Part shown: positions 12,601-23,460 of the stretch, one piece after another | Numbering within the stretch: the first letter of the stretch is position 1 | Layout: each line of letters starts with the position of its first letter | Source: Lepisosteus oculatus | Lineage: Eukaryota; Chordata; Actinopteri; Semionotiformes; Lepisosteidae | Assembly (NCBI RefSeq): GCF_040954835.1 | Contig: NC_090708.1 | Coordinates: forward strand, 33,988,001-34,052,000 | Reading direction: 5' to 3' | Length of the DNA stretch: 64,000 nt | The notes under the pieces: generated by a model | What the model was told of the DNA's origin: nothing | The model's input: only the letters and a program-made list of their open reading frames with translations | Database searches by the model: none | Translations under genes and position numbers: made by a program

Positions 12601-13693
12601 TGTCCACATTTTGGTGTAGATCAAAAGACAGAGAGGCATCATCCCCATTGCCAGGATTGACGAACAGGCTGTCATACTTATGCTACAACAAACAAATTAT
12701 TAATAATCACACAAATTTGTAAATAACTTAAAATACATTAAATTATTAATACCTCCACTCACAAAATTAAAACACATTTCATAACTAACTAAGAAGGATA
12801 TAGCACTTATTGTTCAAACCTTAATACATATAGCGCTGTTAGTGACAACCTCCATTATCTGTACTGCATAAAAGTATTACTATACATGCAATAAGACATA
12901 ATAAAGTACAAACATATGAAACAATCACGTGCCTTCTATTCAAAATATTATTTGGAAAATATCCACTCTCCCTTTCTTGTAAAGTTCCATAAGTTACATG
13001 TCACCAGAAAAGTTAGCTGTTTTGGAATGCAATTTGGACCACTGAGTTGAACCACATCAGAAGTTACTCCTGTTGTGTGTACATTTTATCTTACATCAAC
13101 ACTCTTCTAAAATTTAAAATTTAAACATTTAAATTGATATAGAATGCTAATCAAATCTGAGACAAAATCTAGAAATCTTAATCCCTATATTTTTTTAAAT
13201 ATGACATTTTTGTCATGATTCTTTATACTTTTTTTCATTCTGTGAATATTATATCCTACAGTACTTGACGTACTAGCTCAATAAAAAAGAGTTGTTACCT
13301 GAGATCCATGTCTCCATCCAGCCAATAGGCTAAAATATTTGACCCAGATCCCCCTGGACAGCATCCCATGATCAGGATTGCTACTGCTTGAACTGGCAAC
13401 ACATTGAAAGCAAGAGACAGCAGAAAGGCTGTGAGGGGCATGATTCCAAACTGACAAAGGAAGCCCACAAAGATTCCCCAAGGTCTCTTGATGTGCCCCC
13501 ATAGCTTCTTTGCTTCCACCGTACAGCCCATAGCAAACATCACCATTGCCAACATGATTGTTAAGACTGTGCTCAGAACAAGGCTTAGGACCTCATTAAA
13601 ATTGCTAGGAGGTACAAGGCAGGATGTACCGTCACATACTGTGGCATGTGTGGAGCAGTTTGGAGAAGTCATGTTCATGACTATAGAAAGCAT
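3527..13693 (-). CDS. slc10a2: slc10a2: ileal (apical) sodium/bile acid cotransporter, six coding exons
   Basis: Sodium-coupled bile acid importer of the SLC10 family, a multi-pass plasma membrane protein that in vertebrates takes up conjugated bile acids in ileum and kidney. Coding exons on the minus strand are 13693-13299, 12682-12564, 8703-8615, 6231-6056, 5539-5382 and 3681-3527. All junctions are GT-AG, and the phases agree throughout: 395+119+89+176+158+155 = 1092 nt, 363 codons plus stop. Seen motifs: a Cys-rich N terminus with NxT/NxS glycosylation sites, GHIKRPWG, the cation-site signature [27 protein letters not shown], the sodium-site ETGxQN in exon 5, and a C-terminal NGGF motif shared with mammalian ASBT. 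Length is close to the roughly 350 residues of the family. The start may instead be the in-frame ATG at 13678, giving 358 residues and a better alignment to mammalian ASBT. Possible poly(A) signals on the minus strand lie at 3414-3419 and 3350-3355. The paralogue slc10a6 is less likely, because the exon 4-6 sequences resemble ASBT more. Confidence 0.93.
5382..5539 (-). CDS. slc10a2: slc10a2 coding exon 5
   Basis: 158 bp exon with acceptor CTACAG and donor GTGAGT. It begins [20 protein letters not shown] and continues with [13 protein letters not shown] and a hydrophobic [12 protein letters not shown] segment. ETGxQN holds the Glu and Gln that build a sodium site in the structurally solved bacterial homologues. 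The sodium-site role is family knowledge; the residues are seen here. Confidence 0.94.
6056..6231 (-). CDS. slc10a2: slc10a2 coding exon 4
   Basis: 176 bp exon, acceptor TCTACAG and donor GTATAA. It encodes [20 protein letters not shown], then a [20 protein letters not shown] membrane segment, and ends QPYY plus the first two bases of Arg. The length and hydrophobic pattern fit transmembrane helices in the second half of the transporter. Confidence 0.93.
7647..8065 (-). pseudogene. Gypsy-type Gag fragment with a SCAN-like capsid segment
   Basis: From about 7880 down to a stop at 7649-7647 one minus-strand frame reads [20 protein letters not shown], then [10 protein letters not shown] and [12 protein letters not shown]. 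This is the helical pattern (W at the end of a helix, GEAQ-AY, LK-x-x-IL-x-R) of the retrotransposon Gag capsid domain related to SCAN. A Gln-rich upstream part sits in another frame between 7853 and 8065, so at least one frameshift is present. No protease or reverse transcriptase follows. It lies inside slc10a2 intron 3 on the same strand as the gene. Confidence 0.7.
8139..8156 (-). other. Primer-binding-site-like sequence of an LTR retroelement
   Basis: Minus-strand TGGTACCCAATGTGGGGC has the TGG start and CCCAA-x-GTGGGG pattern of a tRNA primer-binding site. It lies just upstream of the Gag relic, where a PBS should be. A possible LTR would extend to higher coordinates, ending ACTATCACA, but its outer edge was not defined. 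Confidence 0.5.
8615..8703 (-). CDS. slc10a2: slc10a2 coding exon 3
   Basis: 89 bp exon between acceptor ATCTAG and donor GTAAGA. After the two bases finishing Gly it encodes [20 protein letters not shown], then PKKAKMILK, and ends in phase 0. The hydrophobic segment followed by a basic loop matches the same exon in vertebrate ASBT. Confidence 0.92.
9705..10020 (-). repeat. V-SINE/DANA-like tRNA-derived SINE
   Basis: On the minus strand it begins with a decayed tRNA-like head (GGTGGCAAGGTGGTTAACAT, then GGGTTCAATTC resembling a B box). The conserved core follows: ATTGGCTACTGGCC, GACTGGCATCTCGTCC and GTACCCTGCCTTG, shared by many fish SINEs. Exact ends and target duplication were not resolved. 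Confidence 0.7.
10381..10670 (+). mobile_element. Solo LTR with 4 bp target duplication
   Basis: 290 bp segment beginning TGTAGCGCCC and ending AAATGCTATA, flanked by GTAG on both sides (10377-10380, 10671-10674). The ends fit TGTAGC...GCTACA with one decayed base. AATAAA at about 10644 gives the plus orientation. It interrupts a Tc1 relic whose sequence resumes on the other side. Confidence 0.68.
12564..12682 (-). CDS. slc10a2: slc10a2 coding exon 2
   Basis: 119 bp exon with acceptor TTGTAG at its 5' edge and donor GTAAGA at its 3' edge. It completes the Ser codon from exon 1 and encodes [20 protein letters not shown] followed by IYTKMW and IPYDSI, a highly conserved transmembrane/loop stretch of SLC10A2. 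It ends with one base of a Gly codon, completed by exon 3. Confidence 0.93.
13299..13693 (-). CDS. slc10a2: slc10a2 coding exon 1
   Basis: Encodes the extracellular N terminus and the first transmembrane segments. It begins [14 protein letters not shown] and ends at WLDGDMDL plus two bases (AG) of a split Ser codon. The donor GTAACA is at 13298-13293. In-frame ATGs lie at 13693, 13678 and 13672. The one at 13678 (MNMTSP) aligns best with the MN start of mammalian ASBT; the first ATG adds five residues. None has a strong Kozak context, so the start is uncertain. Confidence 0.93.
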
Positions 13694-15553
13694 ATGTCTT
13701 GTCAGTTACCAGCTACAGGCAGAGAGATTCCAAGTGTCACTATACATGTGAAAGTCAGAATGTCTGTTCCCCTTCTAATTCTATCCTTTTAAGTCATGAG
13801 AAAGCAATTAAAAGAAGTCATTAACTTGAGTTTATTTTATGAGTTCAGTGTTCAAATAATAAGAAGAAATGAGTAGCATTGTTCCAACTAAAGAAAAACC
13901 ACTAGGTTCAATGAACATAATCATCACTTTATTTTTTTATCACCTTTGGTCTTAACTTTTATTGTCCCTTTCCAGGCACGGCTAAGCACCTCATATTAAA
14001 ATTCTTTTTACAATGCCACACCAAGAGTAAGACACCACCATGTGCGTCATACTAAATTTCTTCATAAAAAGTCAGCAAAAAACATTATGATACTAAAGCA
14101 ATCTGAATTACTGTAGAAAGGTCATTTGCTAACCTTATGTAATATATAGCTGGGCTGTGGCCCTTTGCGATTCCTATAAGAAACTAGAGGTTAAGCTTTA
14201 AAAATCCAAATTGGATGATTGTTTCACATGTTCCAATAAAAGTTTAAAGCACACTTACAGACAAACCATCCAAACCAGTGATTTTATATAGCTTTCTATA
14301 CTTTAAACTATTTTTCTAATCTTCTAGCAACTTGTATAATCTATGTTTTTATTTATTCAGTTAATTTATATTATGTGTTGTAGCTGGTAGGGTGAGACTG
14401 CAGTTTAAAGGAATTTATAAGTCCTCTTAAGAATATTAAAGATATCAACAGTAAGGGGCAAGAATTATGCACTTATTGAATGCTGAGAGGATGAGTCTGA
14501 GGGGATGAAAGGATAACCGAGAGGATGATTTGTTTCCATTTATTTTTTGTAGAATACATTGTTTTCTGTATCAAGTACTGAGTATTTATAAACTGTCTAG
14601 GCATTCTAAGGAAATTGACATTAGCAAATTCTGCACTGTTGCAGTATTATCTAATTGACTTTCTGGTATTAGAATTTATGAATGAAGAAAACATACTGTA
14701 TGTAAATAACACATTCATACATAAAATGCTTACAGGAGGCCTGTATTTCAAATTCACATGAGTACATTAAAGGTCAATGACAACTTCACAAAGTTTTAAA
14801 TAGCTCAACACATCAGTTTGTCAAATGTCTGCTTCCATTTTCTTCGGTTCGGTTGCACTGTTACTGAAACGTGTATAGTTAATATGTAATGTTTTAAATA
14901 GCTGTTAGTTTAGTCATAATTTTACATGCCCTTTCACATCCACAAATTCAAGAAATTACCAATTACATTTACTAAAAGTAAACAAAGACATTGATCTATG
15001 TGATCAGGATAGGACTAGGATTAATCATTTCTTTTTATAACCAGGAACAACCTTCAAACTTCTTTGAATTTGATACCTTAAAATGCAGAGACATTTCTAT
15101 GTCAGATATTTAGTAAATCCTTTATTGAAGACTGGTGTTGAAAATGGGCCAGATAAAACTGAATGTAAAAATTGTCAACTGGTATTTCTTGGCACCCTCC
15201 ATCCTTTAAAAAATAACTGAGGACTCTATTGGAACATATTTAAGTCATATGTAAAAGTCAATATACAGTATGGTATCCCTTTAAACACTGGCAGAATTAT
15301 AGAACAATGCAGCCCCCTCCCCTCTAAGTATGTGCCAACTTTTAACTTGTGATATGACTCATAGTTAGAGATTGTCAAATGTAACAAACTGAAATCAGAG
15401 TACAAACTGAGGGTGAGACCATGGTTAGTTCACAACTCTATAATAAACTTGTATGCTACGTAATTACAAATTGCAATAAACATGGCTGCTGAGATTAGTC
15501 CTTTTGTACTACAAATGTTCTTAATTGCAGCAAACCTAGTAACAGCTTATGCC
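13694..15553. other. 5' flank of slc10a2, AT-rich
   Basis: No open frame with recognisable homology and no clear repeat. It should contain the slc10a2 promoter and 5' UTR, but no convincing TATA box or HNF1 site could be assigned by eye. Confidence 0.55.
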
Positions 15554-16269
15554 CTCTAGAGCAGTTGTTCTCAAAGTTTGGTCCACGGACCACCAGTGGT
15601 CTGGGAGCGTGCACCAGGTAGTCCATGGGCATGCCCTAATCATCTCTCTTAAAGCAAGTCTGCGCTGTTTAAGTCAGAGAAAAGAATATTGTACTGTTCG
15701 CTATGAAGGGGCTCCCCCTAGGAGCACTGTTAAGAACTGCAAGTTGTACATAGTGGGAGGAGGGAGTTGTGTGTTGGTTCTAGGTACCGAGGTTTCACTA
15801 GCCCATTAAGGGGACTATGTGTGTCAGTAATGGGGCAAGCACCAGCCTAGTTGTAGTCTTGGCTGGCTTGAGGGTCTGCCGAAAGGGCAACGTTTCTGTT
15901 CATTCTCCTTGGTTGTACCCTTCTGTTACCTTCGTGCTTTAATGCAGCTTGGGTTATGGCAGACCATCTCGCCTCTTCATTCTCCCCATCAGCACTTATC
16001 GCTTCAGTGTTTTAGTTTTATGCACCATGAATGAAATGATGTCACACATTGAAAACGAGAAAGTAAGTTTGGCAGCGACGTCCTTGCCGCCATGGAGCAG
16101 TCTATTGTTGTTATTGAGGCATGGGTCGCCTTTTTTTTTTACCTGCACCCACCTGACCACATTTAAAATGATAAAAGTGCTGACCCGAAGCCGGTCCAAA
16201 ATTGCTCCATTAGAAATTACATCGAACAATATTCGAATATATCCTTTCTCTTTTGGGATGTTTTGACCT

Positions 16270-18800
16270 TACTCAGTTTGTTTGTACTTGTTTGTACCAC
16301 ATAACAAAGGACACACCTTAGATCTAATTATTGCAAATGACTCCTTTGTCTCCAACTGCTCTCCCCTTGATCTAGGCCTCTCTGACCACTTAGCCATTCT
16401 CTTCAATCTGGAATTACCTGTTTCTAACACGTCCCCCTCACGCTCTGTAAATTTCCGCAACTGGCGATCAGTTTATCACTCAAGGTTTGCAAATTCTGTT
16501 CTGTCCTCCTTATCCTGTTTCTCTTCCTCTGACCTTCTACAGGACAAAATACAGTTACTTGAAAATGCTCTTTTATCTACCCTCGACACCTTTGCTCCTT
16601 TAAAAACACGAACCATCTCCTTCTCTCGCCCTGCCCCTTGGTACAATGACCATCTGTGATTCATGAAGGCAGCCTCTCGCAAACTTGAGCGTAGGTGGCG
16701 TCTTTCCGGCCTAAATGTACATTATCAGGCCTGGAGAGATTACTTATCTGATTATAAGGTTCCTATACAGTCTGCTAGATCCACCTACTTCTCTCACATC
16801 ATTGAAAATCACCAAAACAACCCCAGACATCTTTTCTCCACCATCAACAGATTGCTCAAGCCAAACTGCCCTACCACATTACCTGTCTCATCGCAACTTT
16901 GCAACACATTCTTAGATTTCTTTAGTTCTAAGATTGACAACATCCGGCATCACATTCTCTCCACTACGGATATAATTTCCATACCTCCTTCCTCCTCATC
17001 CAACTTCTCTGGTTCCCATCTCTCCAGCTTCTCTCTTCTTGACTCAGCATCCCTAAACAAACTAGTTACGCGCATGAAACCCACCACATCTATTTTAGAT
17101 CCCATTCCCACCACTTTATTCCAGTCCTGTTTCTCTTCTCTCTGTCCCATTGTCCTCAATATTATACATGAATCCTTGAGCATTGTACCAACGGTCCTCA
17201 AAACTGCTGCTATTACCGTGCCAAAGAAGCCAAATTGGCTCTTGACAATCTTAACAACTTTCGCCCCATCTCCAACTAACCCTTTCTCTCTAAAATTCTA
17301 GAACGTGCTGTCACACTTCAGTTACATAACCACCTCATGACAAACAACCTTTTCGAACCCCTCCAATCTGGCTTCCGTCAACTTCACAGCACAGAAACCG
17401 CCCTTGTCAAAGTCACCAACGATCTCCTAATAGCTTCTGATTCTGGTTCTCTTTCCATATTCATCCTTCTTGATCTCAGTGCTGCCTTTGACACTGTTGA
17501 CCATAACATCTTACTTTCTCGTCTCGAGACTGTGTTTGGAGTCTCTGACACTGCCCTCAAATGGTTTAAATCTTACCTCACTGATCGGTGTCACTTTGTC
17601 TCTCTCAATGGGTACAGGTCTGAAATTGGTCTTGTCAAGTCTGGTGTCCCCCAGGGCTCAATACTGGGCCCCTTGCTCTTCAGCATTTACATGTTCCCAT
17701 TTGGTCAGCTTTTAAGATTACATGGCCTCAGCTTTCATTTTTACGCTGACAGTTCTCAAATATACATCCATACCAAACCCGACACTGATGTGCCTGTCTC
17801 TATTCTAATTGCATGTCTGACATAAAAATTTGGATGACTCAAACTTCCTTCATCTTAACTGTGACAAGACTGAAGTCATGCTTATTGGTACCCCCCATCA
17901 ACTTCGTAAAGCCAGTCCTGTAACCCTATCTGTAGATGGCTCTGTACTTGAGCTTCAATCAAAATTGAAAAACCTTGGGGTCATATTCAATTCTGGCTTA
18001 ACATTCGACCCACATGTACACCATACTGTCAAAACATCTTTTTTTCACCTTAGAAATATCGCAAGACTACGCCCTATGCTATCATTAACTGTAGCTGAAA
18101 AGCTGATCAACATATTTGTATTCTCTCGAATTGACTACTGCAATGCTCTACTCCCTGGGGTATCTAAATCTACTCTGAACAAACTGCAGTATGTCCAAAA
18201 TTCAGCAGCCAGAATCCTGACCAGGTCTAGTGCAAGTGTTCACATTACTCCTATCCTGGAGTCCTTGCAATGGCTTCCTGTCAAATTCTGCGTAGACTTT
18301 AAAATCCTCCTGCTCACCTATAAGGCTTTACATGGCTTGGAACCTCAATACCTCTCTGAACTTTTATCGCCCTACTCCCCACCTCGCAACCTCCGCTCTT
18401 CAAATTCTGCCCTCCTTACTGTCCCCCAAGCCCCTCTACATTGTATGGGCGACAGGGCCTTCTCCTGCTATGCCCCCAAGCTCTGGAACTCTTTGCCCAA
18501 GGATATCCGAGAGTCACCTTCTCTAAACTCCTTCAAATCCAGACTCAAAACCTTCTTCTTCAGAAAAGCCTTTACTTAACTGGTTCCATTCTTCACCCCA
18601 CTGCTCTTCTTAGTACCACTTCCACGGTCTCCTCTATTGTTATTGTTGTAATTGCAATTGTGTCTTATCTTGTGAAATCTTCTTATTTATTGTTGTAGTC
18701 TTCTTATTTATTGTTATTGTCATCCTGTAAAGCGCTTTGAGAAGCCACCTTTAAAGGGACTATATAAAATAAAGTTTTTTATCATTATTATTATTATTAT
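16270..18800 (+). mobile_element. L2-type LINE, 5'-truncated, nested in hAT
   Basis: Open blocks in shifting frames cover the end of the apurinic endonuclease (LDLIIAND, GLSDHLAI), the reverse transcriptase and the C terminus, followed by the L2 3' tail TGTAAAGCGCTTTGAG and an ATT-repeat end. The tail next to a simple repeat marks the true 3' end at about 18800. The 5' edge is approximate. Confidence 0.9.
16282..18579 (+). pseudogene. L2 ORF2 remnant (endonuclease and reverse transcriptase), broken
   Basis: Segments at 16282-16659, 16663-17301, 17337-17825 and 17830-18579 together represent the C-terminal half of L2 ORF2. Motif A is intact (LLDLSAAFDTVDHNILLSRL). Motif C reads FYADSSQIY, so the second Asp of the usual YADD is Ser. 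A stop after NDHL at about 16657-16659, a frame change near 17250-17330, and a shift plus stop near 17822 break the frame. The polymerase would be dead even if the frame were open. Confidence 0.88.
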
Positions 18801-18811
18801 ATATATATATC
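18776..18811 (+). repeat. ATT/AT microsatellite at L2 3' end
   Basis: Runs of ATT followed by AT dinucleotides terminate the L2, as expected for its repeat-primed 3' end. Confidence 0.75.
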
Positions 18812-19822
18812 AGATCAACATTTATTGAAACAGCATATCCAAATTCCTTGTTTTAAGCAGACTAAAGTAGCCTTGTCTTGTGACTGTCACTTTTGTAGTG
18901 CCTCACAATCGATGCAGATATTGTAACCTGTGCTTTTTTCTTCTATTGTGCTGACAAGCTCACCAAACTTCTCCCACCTGGCTCTTTTGTCCCTTTCTCT
19001 TCTTTATTTTTATGTCACTGTTCTGGAGTTGTGTCCTGATCTGCTCTAACAAGGTTGCCATTATGTTTTTTTCTCACACTGTTGTCTGCTTACGTTTTCT
19101 TACACTTTGCCTTGTGATACAACCAATTGGGGCTTAAATATGGTAAACGTCAGTTTTAAACCTTAAAATCACTTTAATTTAAGATACAAATGATCGGTTT
19201 TCTGCATATTTTGCTTTCGGTCATATATCAACCCACACCCGCCCATCCTGATCTAAAATCTTTTATTTGAACCCGAGTCAACCCATGTTACCTGGTTTAT
19301 GTTTTGATATGTGAGTGTGGTTCGACCATTGAACTTATTATTGTTCGTACCGTTTTGTTCTTTTGAATATCTCACTTTGAGTTTGAAAGTTCAAAGTGTA
19401 ATTTAGAGAAGCAGTCAAAGCAGAAGGGTTATTATGGATCACTGGCTTAAATCTGGGACTCTGAAATGCAAATATAGCTAGGATAGTGACAGCGCAAGTG
19501 CGAGTAAGATGCAGAATAGAAGTAAAAATGCAAGTGAGGTAATTTGCGAACCAAACCAGCAGTGGTGTAATTCTAATTCCAACAGCTTGATGTGATATGT
19601 GATATGCAAGGAAGCAGAAGGTGTGTTTGATGTGATGTCTTTGTCTGCTGACATAAGACTAACGCTGTCCAGCTTGGATCCTGATATCACTTCTCTGATT
19701 ACTCAACAAAAGCAGCTCCATTATTCACATTAACTTTTTAAGTAATAAAAACATTTGCAAAATATGCAGCTTTGTTTGTAAAAATATTAGTGGTCCCAAA
19801 CCATAGAACCACTGCTCTAGAG

Positions 19823-20189
19823 AATACTAAATTCTGATACTAAGTATGTTACTCTGCATCATTTGTCAGAAAAAGCTGCAGCACAGTTATAAGGGTGCTA
19901 TTTTGGTTAAACAGACCATGATGGTGTTATGGTAGAGAAGTGGTGGAAGCAGGCAGATTGCATGGCATTGAAAGTTTCAGTGACAAAAGTCTGCCTGAAA
20001 TCTGTAGCAAGGAGGGATGAAGCCCTAAGCAGGGAAAAAAATGGGAAGAAAATTGAGTGTGGTGAAATTCCCAGCAAGAAAAAGAATGGAGAGAACCCAT
20101 GCTAGGGTTGGGATTGCTAAATGCATGGTGTTTCCAGCATGACAAGGTACAACTCTTTCTATAGACTAAGCAACCTAGTACCGTACTGT
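19823..20189. other. Spacer between hAT and provirus 1
   Basis: No gene or recognisable repeat was seen. Confidence 0.5.
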
Positions 20190-20612
20190 TGTAACAGACA
20201 AATAAGTTCTGGACCCCAAGATGAGCTAAACAACAGAGTTTTTTGCATGCAAGAAACAATAAGTTCAAAGAATTGTTCAGAGATATAGATACAAAGCTCC
20301 AGTTTATATAACAAATTTCAGCTGTTTCTAATGCAAATCGTTACCATGGTAATGGGGAGAGGTCACCTGTGTTCAGACATTCTCTAAACCTTGAACACTT
20401 TAAATGGCTCGTCTCTTCTTCCCATGGATAGGGAGTCTCTAGCTTGCACTTGGAATCTCTTATCAGTTAACTCCCATCCCTGCCATAACTCAAAAGTGCT
20501 TAAGCATGGAATGTCTTGTCCCAGAAGAAGTCTTTGTGCAGCAGTTCCAAATATAGTGGCAGGCTATTACTAAAATAATAATGTCCTTATGTAAAGATTT
20601 AATTTTTCTTCA
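20190..20612 (-). repeat. Provirus 1, 3' LTR
   Basis: 423 bp; on the plus strand it starts TGTAACAGACAAATAAGTTC and ends TTTTTCTTCA. It aligns along most of its length with 25377-25714 and 26091-26340. The polypurine tract next to it sets the inner boundary. No clear target duplication was found. Confidence 0.83.
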
Positions 20613-20656
20613 TTCCCCCCTTATAAAATATGGCATACATCAGTGCTGCCTATTTT

Positions 20657-21075
20657 CTACACAAACACTGTGAGGGCAGATCTTGCCTTTTTAGGAGTAC
20701 AAGCAAGCATTACCTTGACTTTGTGAGTTACACGATTACAGCAAGATGTGATTAAAGTCTTAGCGCAAATGACAATTACAATTACATATATAAGCAATAC
20801 TAATTCTACAAATAGATACTGTAACAAAGTTCTACCCCAGGACCCAAACACAGACGTCAACCATGTGGAGATTAATCAGCAGGATCTCCGTATAGCAATA
20901 CAGAGCCAACATGAACTCTGATTATTAGAGTATTTGTGACTGATAGATATGACAATACCAGGAATGTATTGATACCATTTTCCCCAATATCAGAGTGATG
21001 TTCCTCAGGCTTAACAAGCACACTATTGGTCCCTCTTAGGAAGCTTGCCAGACACAGAAAGAATAGCAACAGCAT
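20657..21075 (-). pseudogene. Provirus 1 env remnant (signal peptide and transmembrane anchor)
   Basis: An open frame from 21075 starts with a hydrophobic leader (MLLLFFLCLASFLRG). A second frame (20860-20657) carries FGSWGRTLLQYLF and a hydrophobic membrane anchor followed by Cys residues, resembling the end of a retroviral transmembrane subunit. Only about 420 bp separate leader and anchor, so most of the surface subunit is absent. Assignment as env is inferred from position and hydrophobicity. Confidence 0.6.
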
Positions 21076-21168
21076 TATTTCTGTTCACTCTATCTCTGGT
21101 GCAGTGGCGCGGTGACAGTGTGACGCATGGATCCAGCAATCTCATTCTGTCACTCGGACGGCAGAGAT

Positions 21169-21667
21169 GGTGGTCTATAGCACATGATATGTCACAGAGG
21201 CAGTGGCCTCAACCCACCAGGAAAACAGATCCACCATCATTAAGAGTCCAGTTTTCCCTTTACATATCTGCAAGCTACAATACTCAATTTGCCAGTGCAT
21301 GAAAGGTCCCTCAGGGGCAGGCCTTTTGAGCTGTAGCACCCGCACCAGAGTTGTAGTTGAGTTCTTTTGACAAGCATCACATCGAGATACCATATCAGTG
21401 GCTACTGCTTCAAACTTGGTCTCCTCCTAGTTTTTGGGAAAACCTGCGCACCATTTGACTTACACCTGGGTGTCCGACAGAATGCATTGGTTGGGAAACG
21501 AAGGGCATTAGGCTGTGAGGGCTTGCAGGGTGTCCGGTGTGCTGGCAGCACCACACCCCATCATCATGTAGCCCCACATTCTTTCTTAACCATGTCCAGT
21601 TCTCTGTTTTGGAGGCCTCCGCTTGAATGTCCTGTAGCTGTCCCTTTTTCACCAACAGAGGTCTCAC
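21169..21667 (-). pseudogene. Provirus 1 integrase remnant
   Basis: Two overlapping frames (21667-21410 and 21393-21175) encode a zinc-binding-region-like segment ending HPGVSQMVRR, then CDACQK and a core strand with W-x-x-E and MMVDLFSWWVEA, as in retroviral integrases. The frame changes between the two parts, and sequence past 21170 jumps to env. Compared with provirus 2, the second catalytic segment is deleted. Confidence 0.7.
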
Positions 21668-22439
21668 AAAGGTCTCAGACCCCTACTTTCCCAGGGCCGC
21701 TTGCCTGGCAGCTGCATATGCAAAGTTGTTATCTCGAGTTACTCAAGATTTTTCACAGCTACTTCAGTTGGCAGGTGCAAAGCTTCTAATAGTTCAGAGA
21801 CCAAGCCAGCATTCTTAACTGGAGTCCCTGCTGTGGTGAGGAAATCTCTATTCCTCACCAGCCATCCAAAATCGTGGCATACACCAAATACATATATAGG
21901 TTTAAATTGTATCAGTTTTTCTATTAGCATCTTTACAAGCTTCAATCAGTGCTTTCAACATGGGGTGGCTGCGCTGAGGCAGTGAGGAGGGGCATCTTTC
22001 TAGTCATTAGCACATCAAATTCTCACGTAACAACCCAGCCTGCTCTCCGCTCTCCCTCATGCACCAGAGAGGACCCATCGATAAAAAGTATTAAATCTTC
22101 ATTAATCTTATTAAATCTTCAAGGCCCCCCACCCTTTGGCTACAGCATTTAATGGTCCCTAATAGTATCCCACAGGGCGGTGCCTATGTCAGCACAGCTA
22201 CCCAGAACCCTTTTTCCACACTTACATTCAAGAATGGTTATTCCATCTGAGGAAACCACAATCCCAGCACCTGTAAAAGAGCTTGTTTCAAATTATTAAA
22301 GGTGCCTTTTGCTGACGGAGGCAAGGCAAACTTGTCCTTGGACTGCACTCCCCCCTTAGGCATATCTGTTTATTCTCACTCTGAAAAAGAGTCCACCCAG
22401 GCCCTGTTAAAATTACACAATCCTAGACACACTTGGGCC

Positions 22440-22870
22440 TTATCATAACTAGAATTATAGAAGACTAGACTAGAAGCAGCTCAGACTTGTGGGTTTCCTT
22501 GTCAGAGGAAGCAATCCCAATATAATTGACATACTGAATGATCACACAGGTCAGTTGAGGTAGTTCACGTAAGTGCTGTCTCAGCGCCATGTGATTCACT
22601 GTTTTGTATAAAGTAAAGCCTTGTAAATGCTGCACGACATCCCACCCCAATAGATCTGGGATGGAACCCATCCACCAAGTGCACGTCTCCTCCTAAATCA
22701 ATGTTACAATCTTGTACTCAGCAAGTACAACTCGCTGTCCCCCTACTCCTGTGGCCTCCTGCCATCTCCATACAGTATATACTCTATACCACACCATTGA
22801 GCAGTGAAATAAGACAAGCATGACAGGTGTGCTCCAGTATCCCATAACAGAGAAACAGAAACCCCATTAA
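22440..22870 (-). pseudogene. Provirus 1 reverse transcriptase and protease pieces
   Basis: The minus-strand frame 22671-22465 encodes DVVQHLQGFTLYK, RELPQLT and IIQYVNYIGIAS. The last aligns with the catalytic YVDD box but both Asp residues are replaced. Upstream (22870-22720) a stretch resembles the end of a protease/RT junction but is broken by stops. The 22671 start is not a true gene start. Confidence 0.6.
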
Positions 22871-22899
22871 TGGTACATTTTAGTTTAAACTAATTTTGC

Positions 22900-23226
22900 T
22901 CAATGGATTGGGATAAACTTCGAGAGGCTAAAAGGGAGGTCTCTAGTTAAAACAGATCTCTCAAAAGACCATTTATCCTCCTCAGACAAATCTCTTAGCT
23001 GGGAGATAAATCTTTTCCTCTGTTCTTCCCTATCAGCTGAACTACAGGGCAGGTCCCCGCTTTCTTCATCCTGCATGTGCTTTCTACAGTTTCTCTTAAA
23101 ATGACCTGTATACTTTATTTTACAATAATTGCAAACCAGAGATCTCCCCCGGTCACCCTGTCTATTTACACACCTTAGCATACACATTTCTCTCAATCTG
23201 TCGGCAGAGTTTAGCCAGTTCTGCAA
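22900..23226 (-). pseudogene. Provirus 1 gag nucleocapsid remnant with a zinc knuckle
   Basis: Frame of 108 codons containing basic and acidic stretches and a knuckle CNYCKIKYTGHFKRNC. Spacing is C-x2-C-x6-H-x4-C, two residues longer than the usual CCHC knuckle. Matrix and capsid were not recognised upstream, where a minisatellite lies. Loss of upstream gag makes it non-functional. Confidence 0.68.
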
Positions 23227-23460
23227 ATTTCACAGTGGTGTTATCCACCAGTCATGATTTTAAATCGACAGCGTTTTAGCAATATCTGGTTTCTAGCTAC
23301 TCAAATAAATCTGCTTAATTACTGATGAGCAAACTCACCTTTAATTGTACCTAAGGCTAAGAAGTACAAAACACAAATGCTAACCACTGCGTGTCGCGGA
23401 GGGGCTGCCTATAGAGGATTGGGATCCTATGCGGTGCTCTTCGGTAGGATAAGCAATAAA

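Larger units (their letters stand above)
15562..19814 (+). mobile_element. hAT transposon carrying a nested L2 LINE
   Basis: Perfect 8 bp target duplication CTCTAGAG at 15554-15561 and 19815-19822. Inverted ends are CAGTTGTTCTCAAAGTTTGG on the left and CAGTGGTTCTATGGTTTGGG on the right, typical of hAT elements. Without the L2 the element is about 1.7 kb. A possible transposase start (MDHWLKSG) lies near 19434 but is quickly broken by stops, so the element is non-autonomous. Confidence 0.88.

Noticed and set aside
13800..13850. HNF1-like half site (CATTAAC) upstream of slc10a2
   Set aside because: HNF1 regulates mammalian ASBT, but only a half site is present and such short AT-rich matches are common here.
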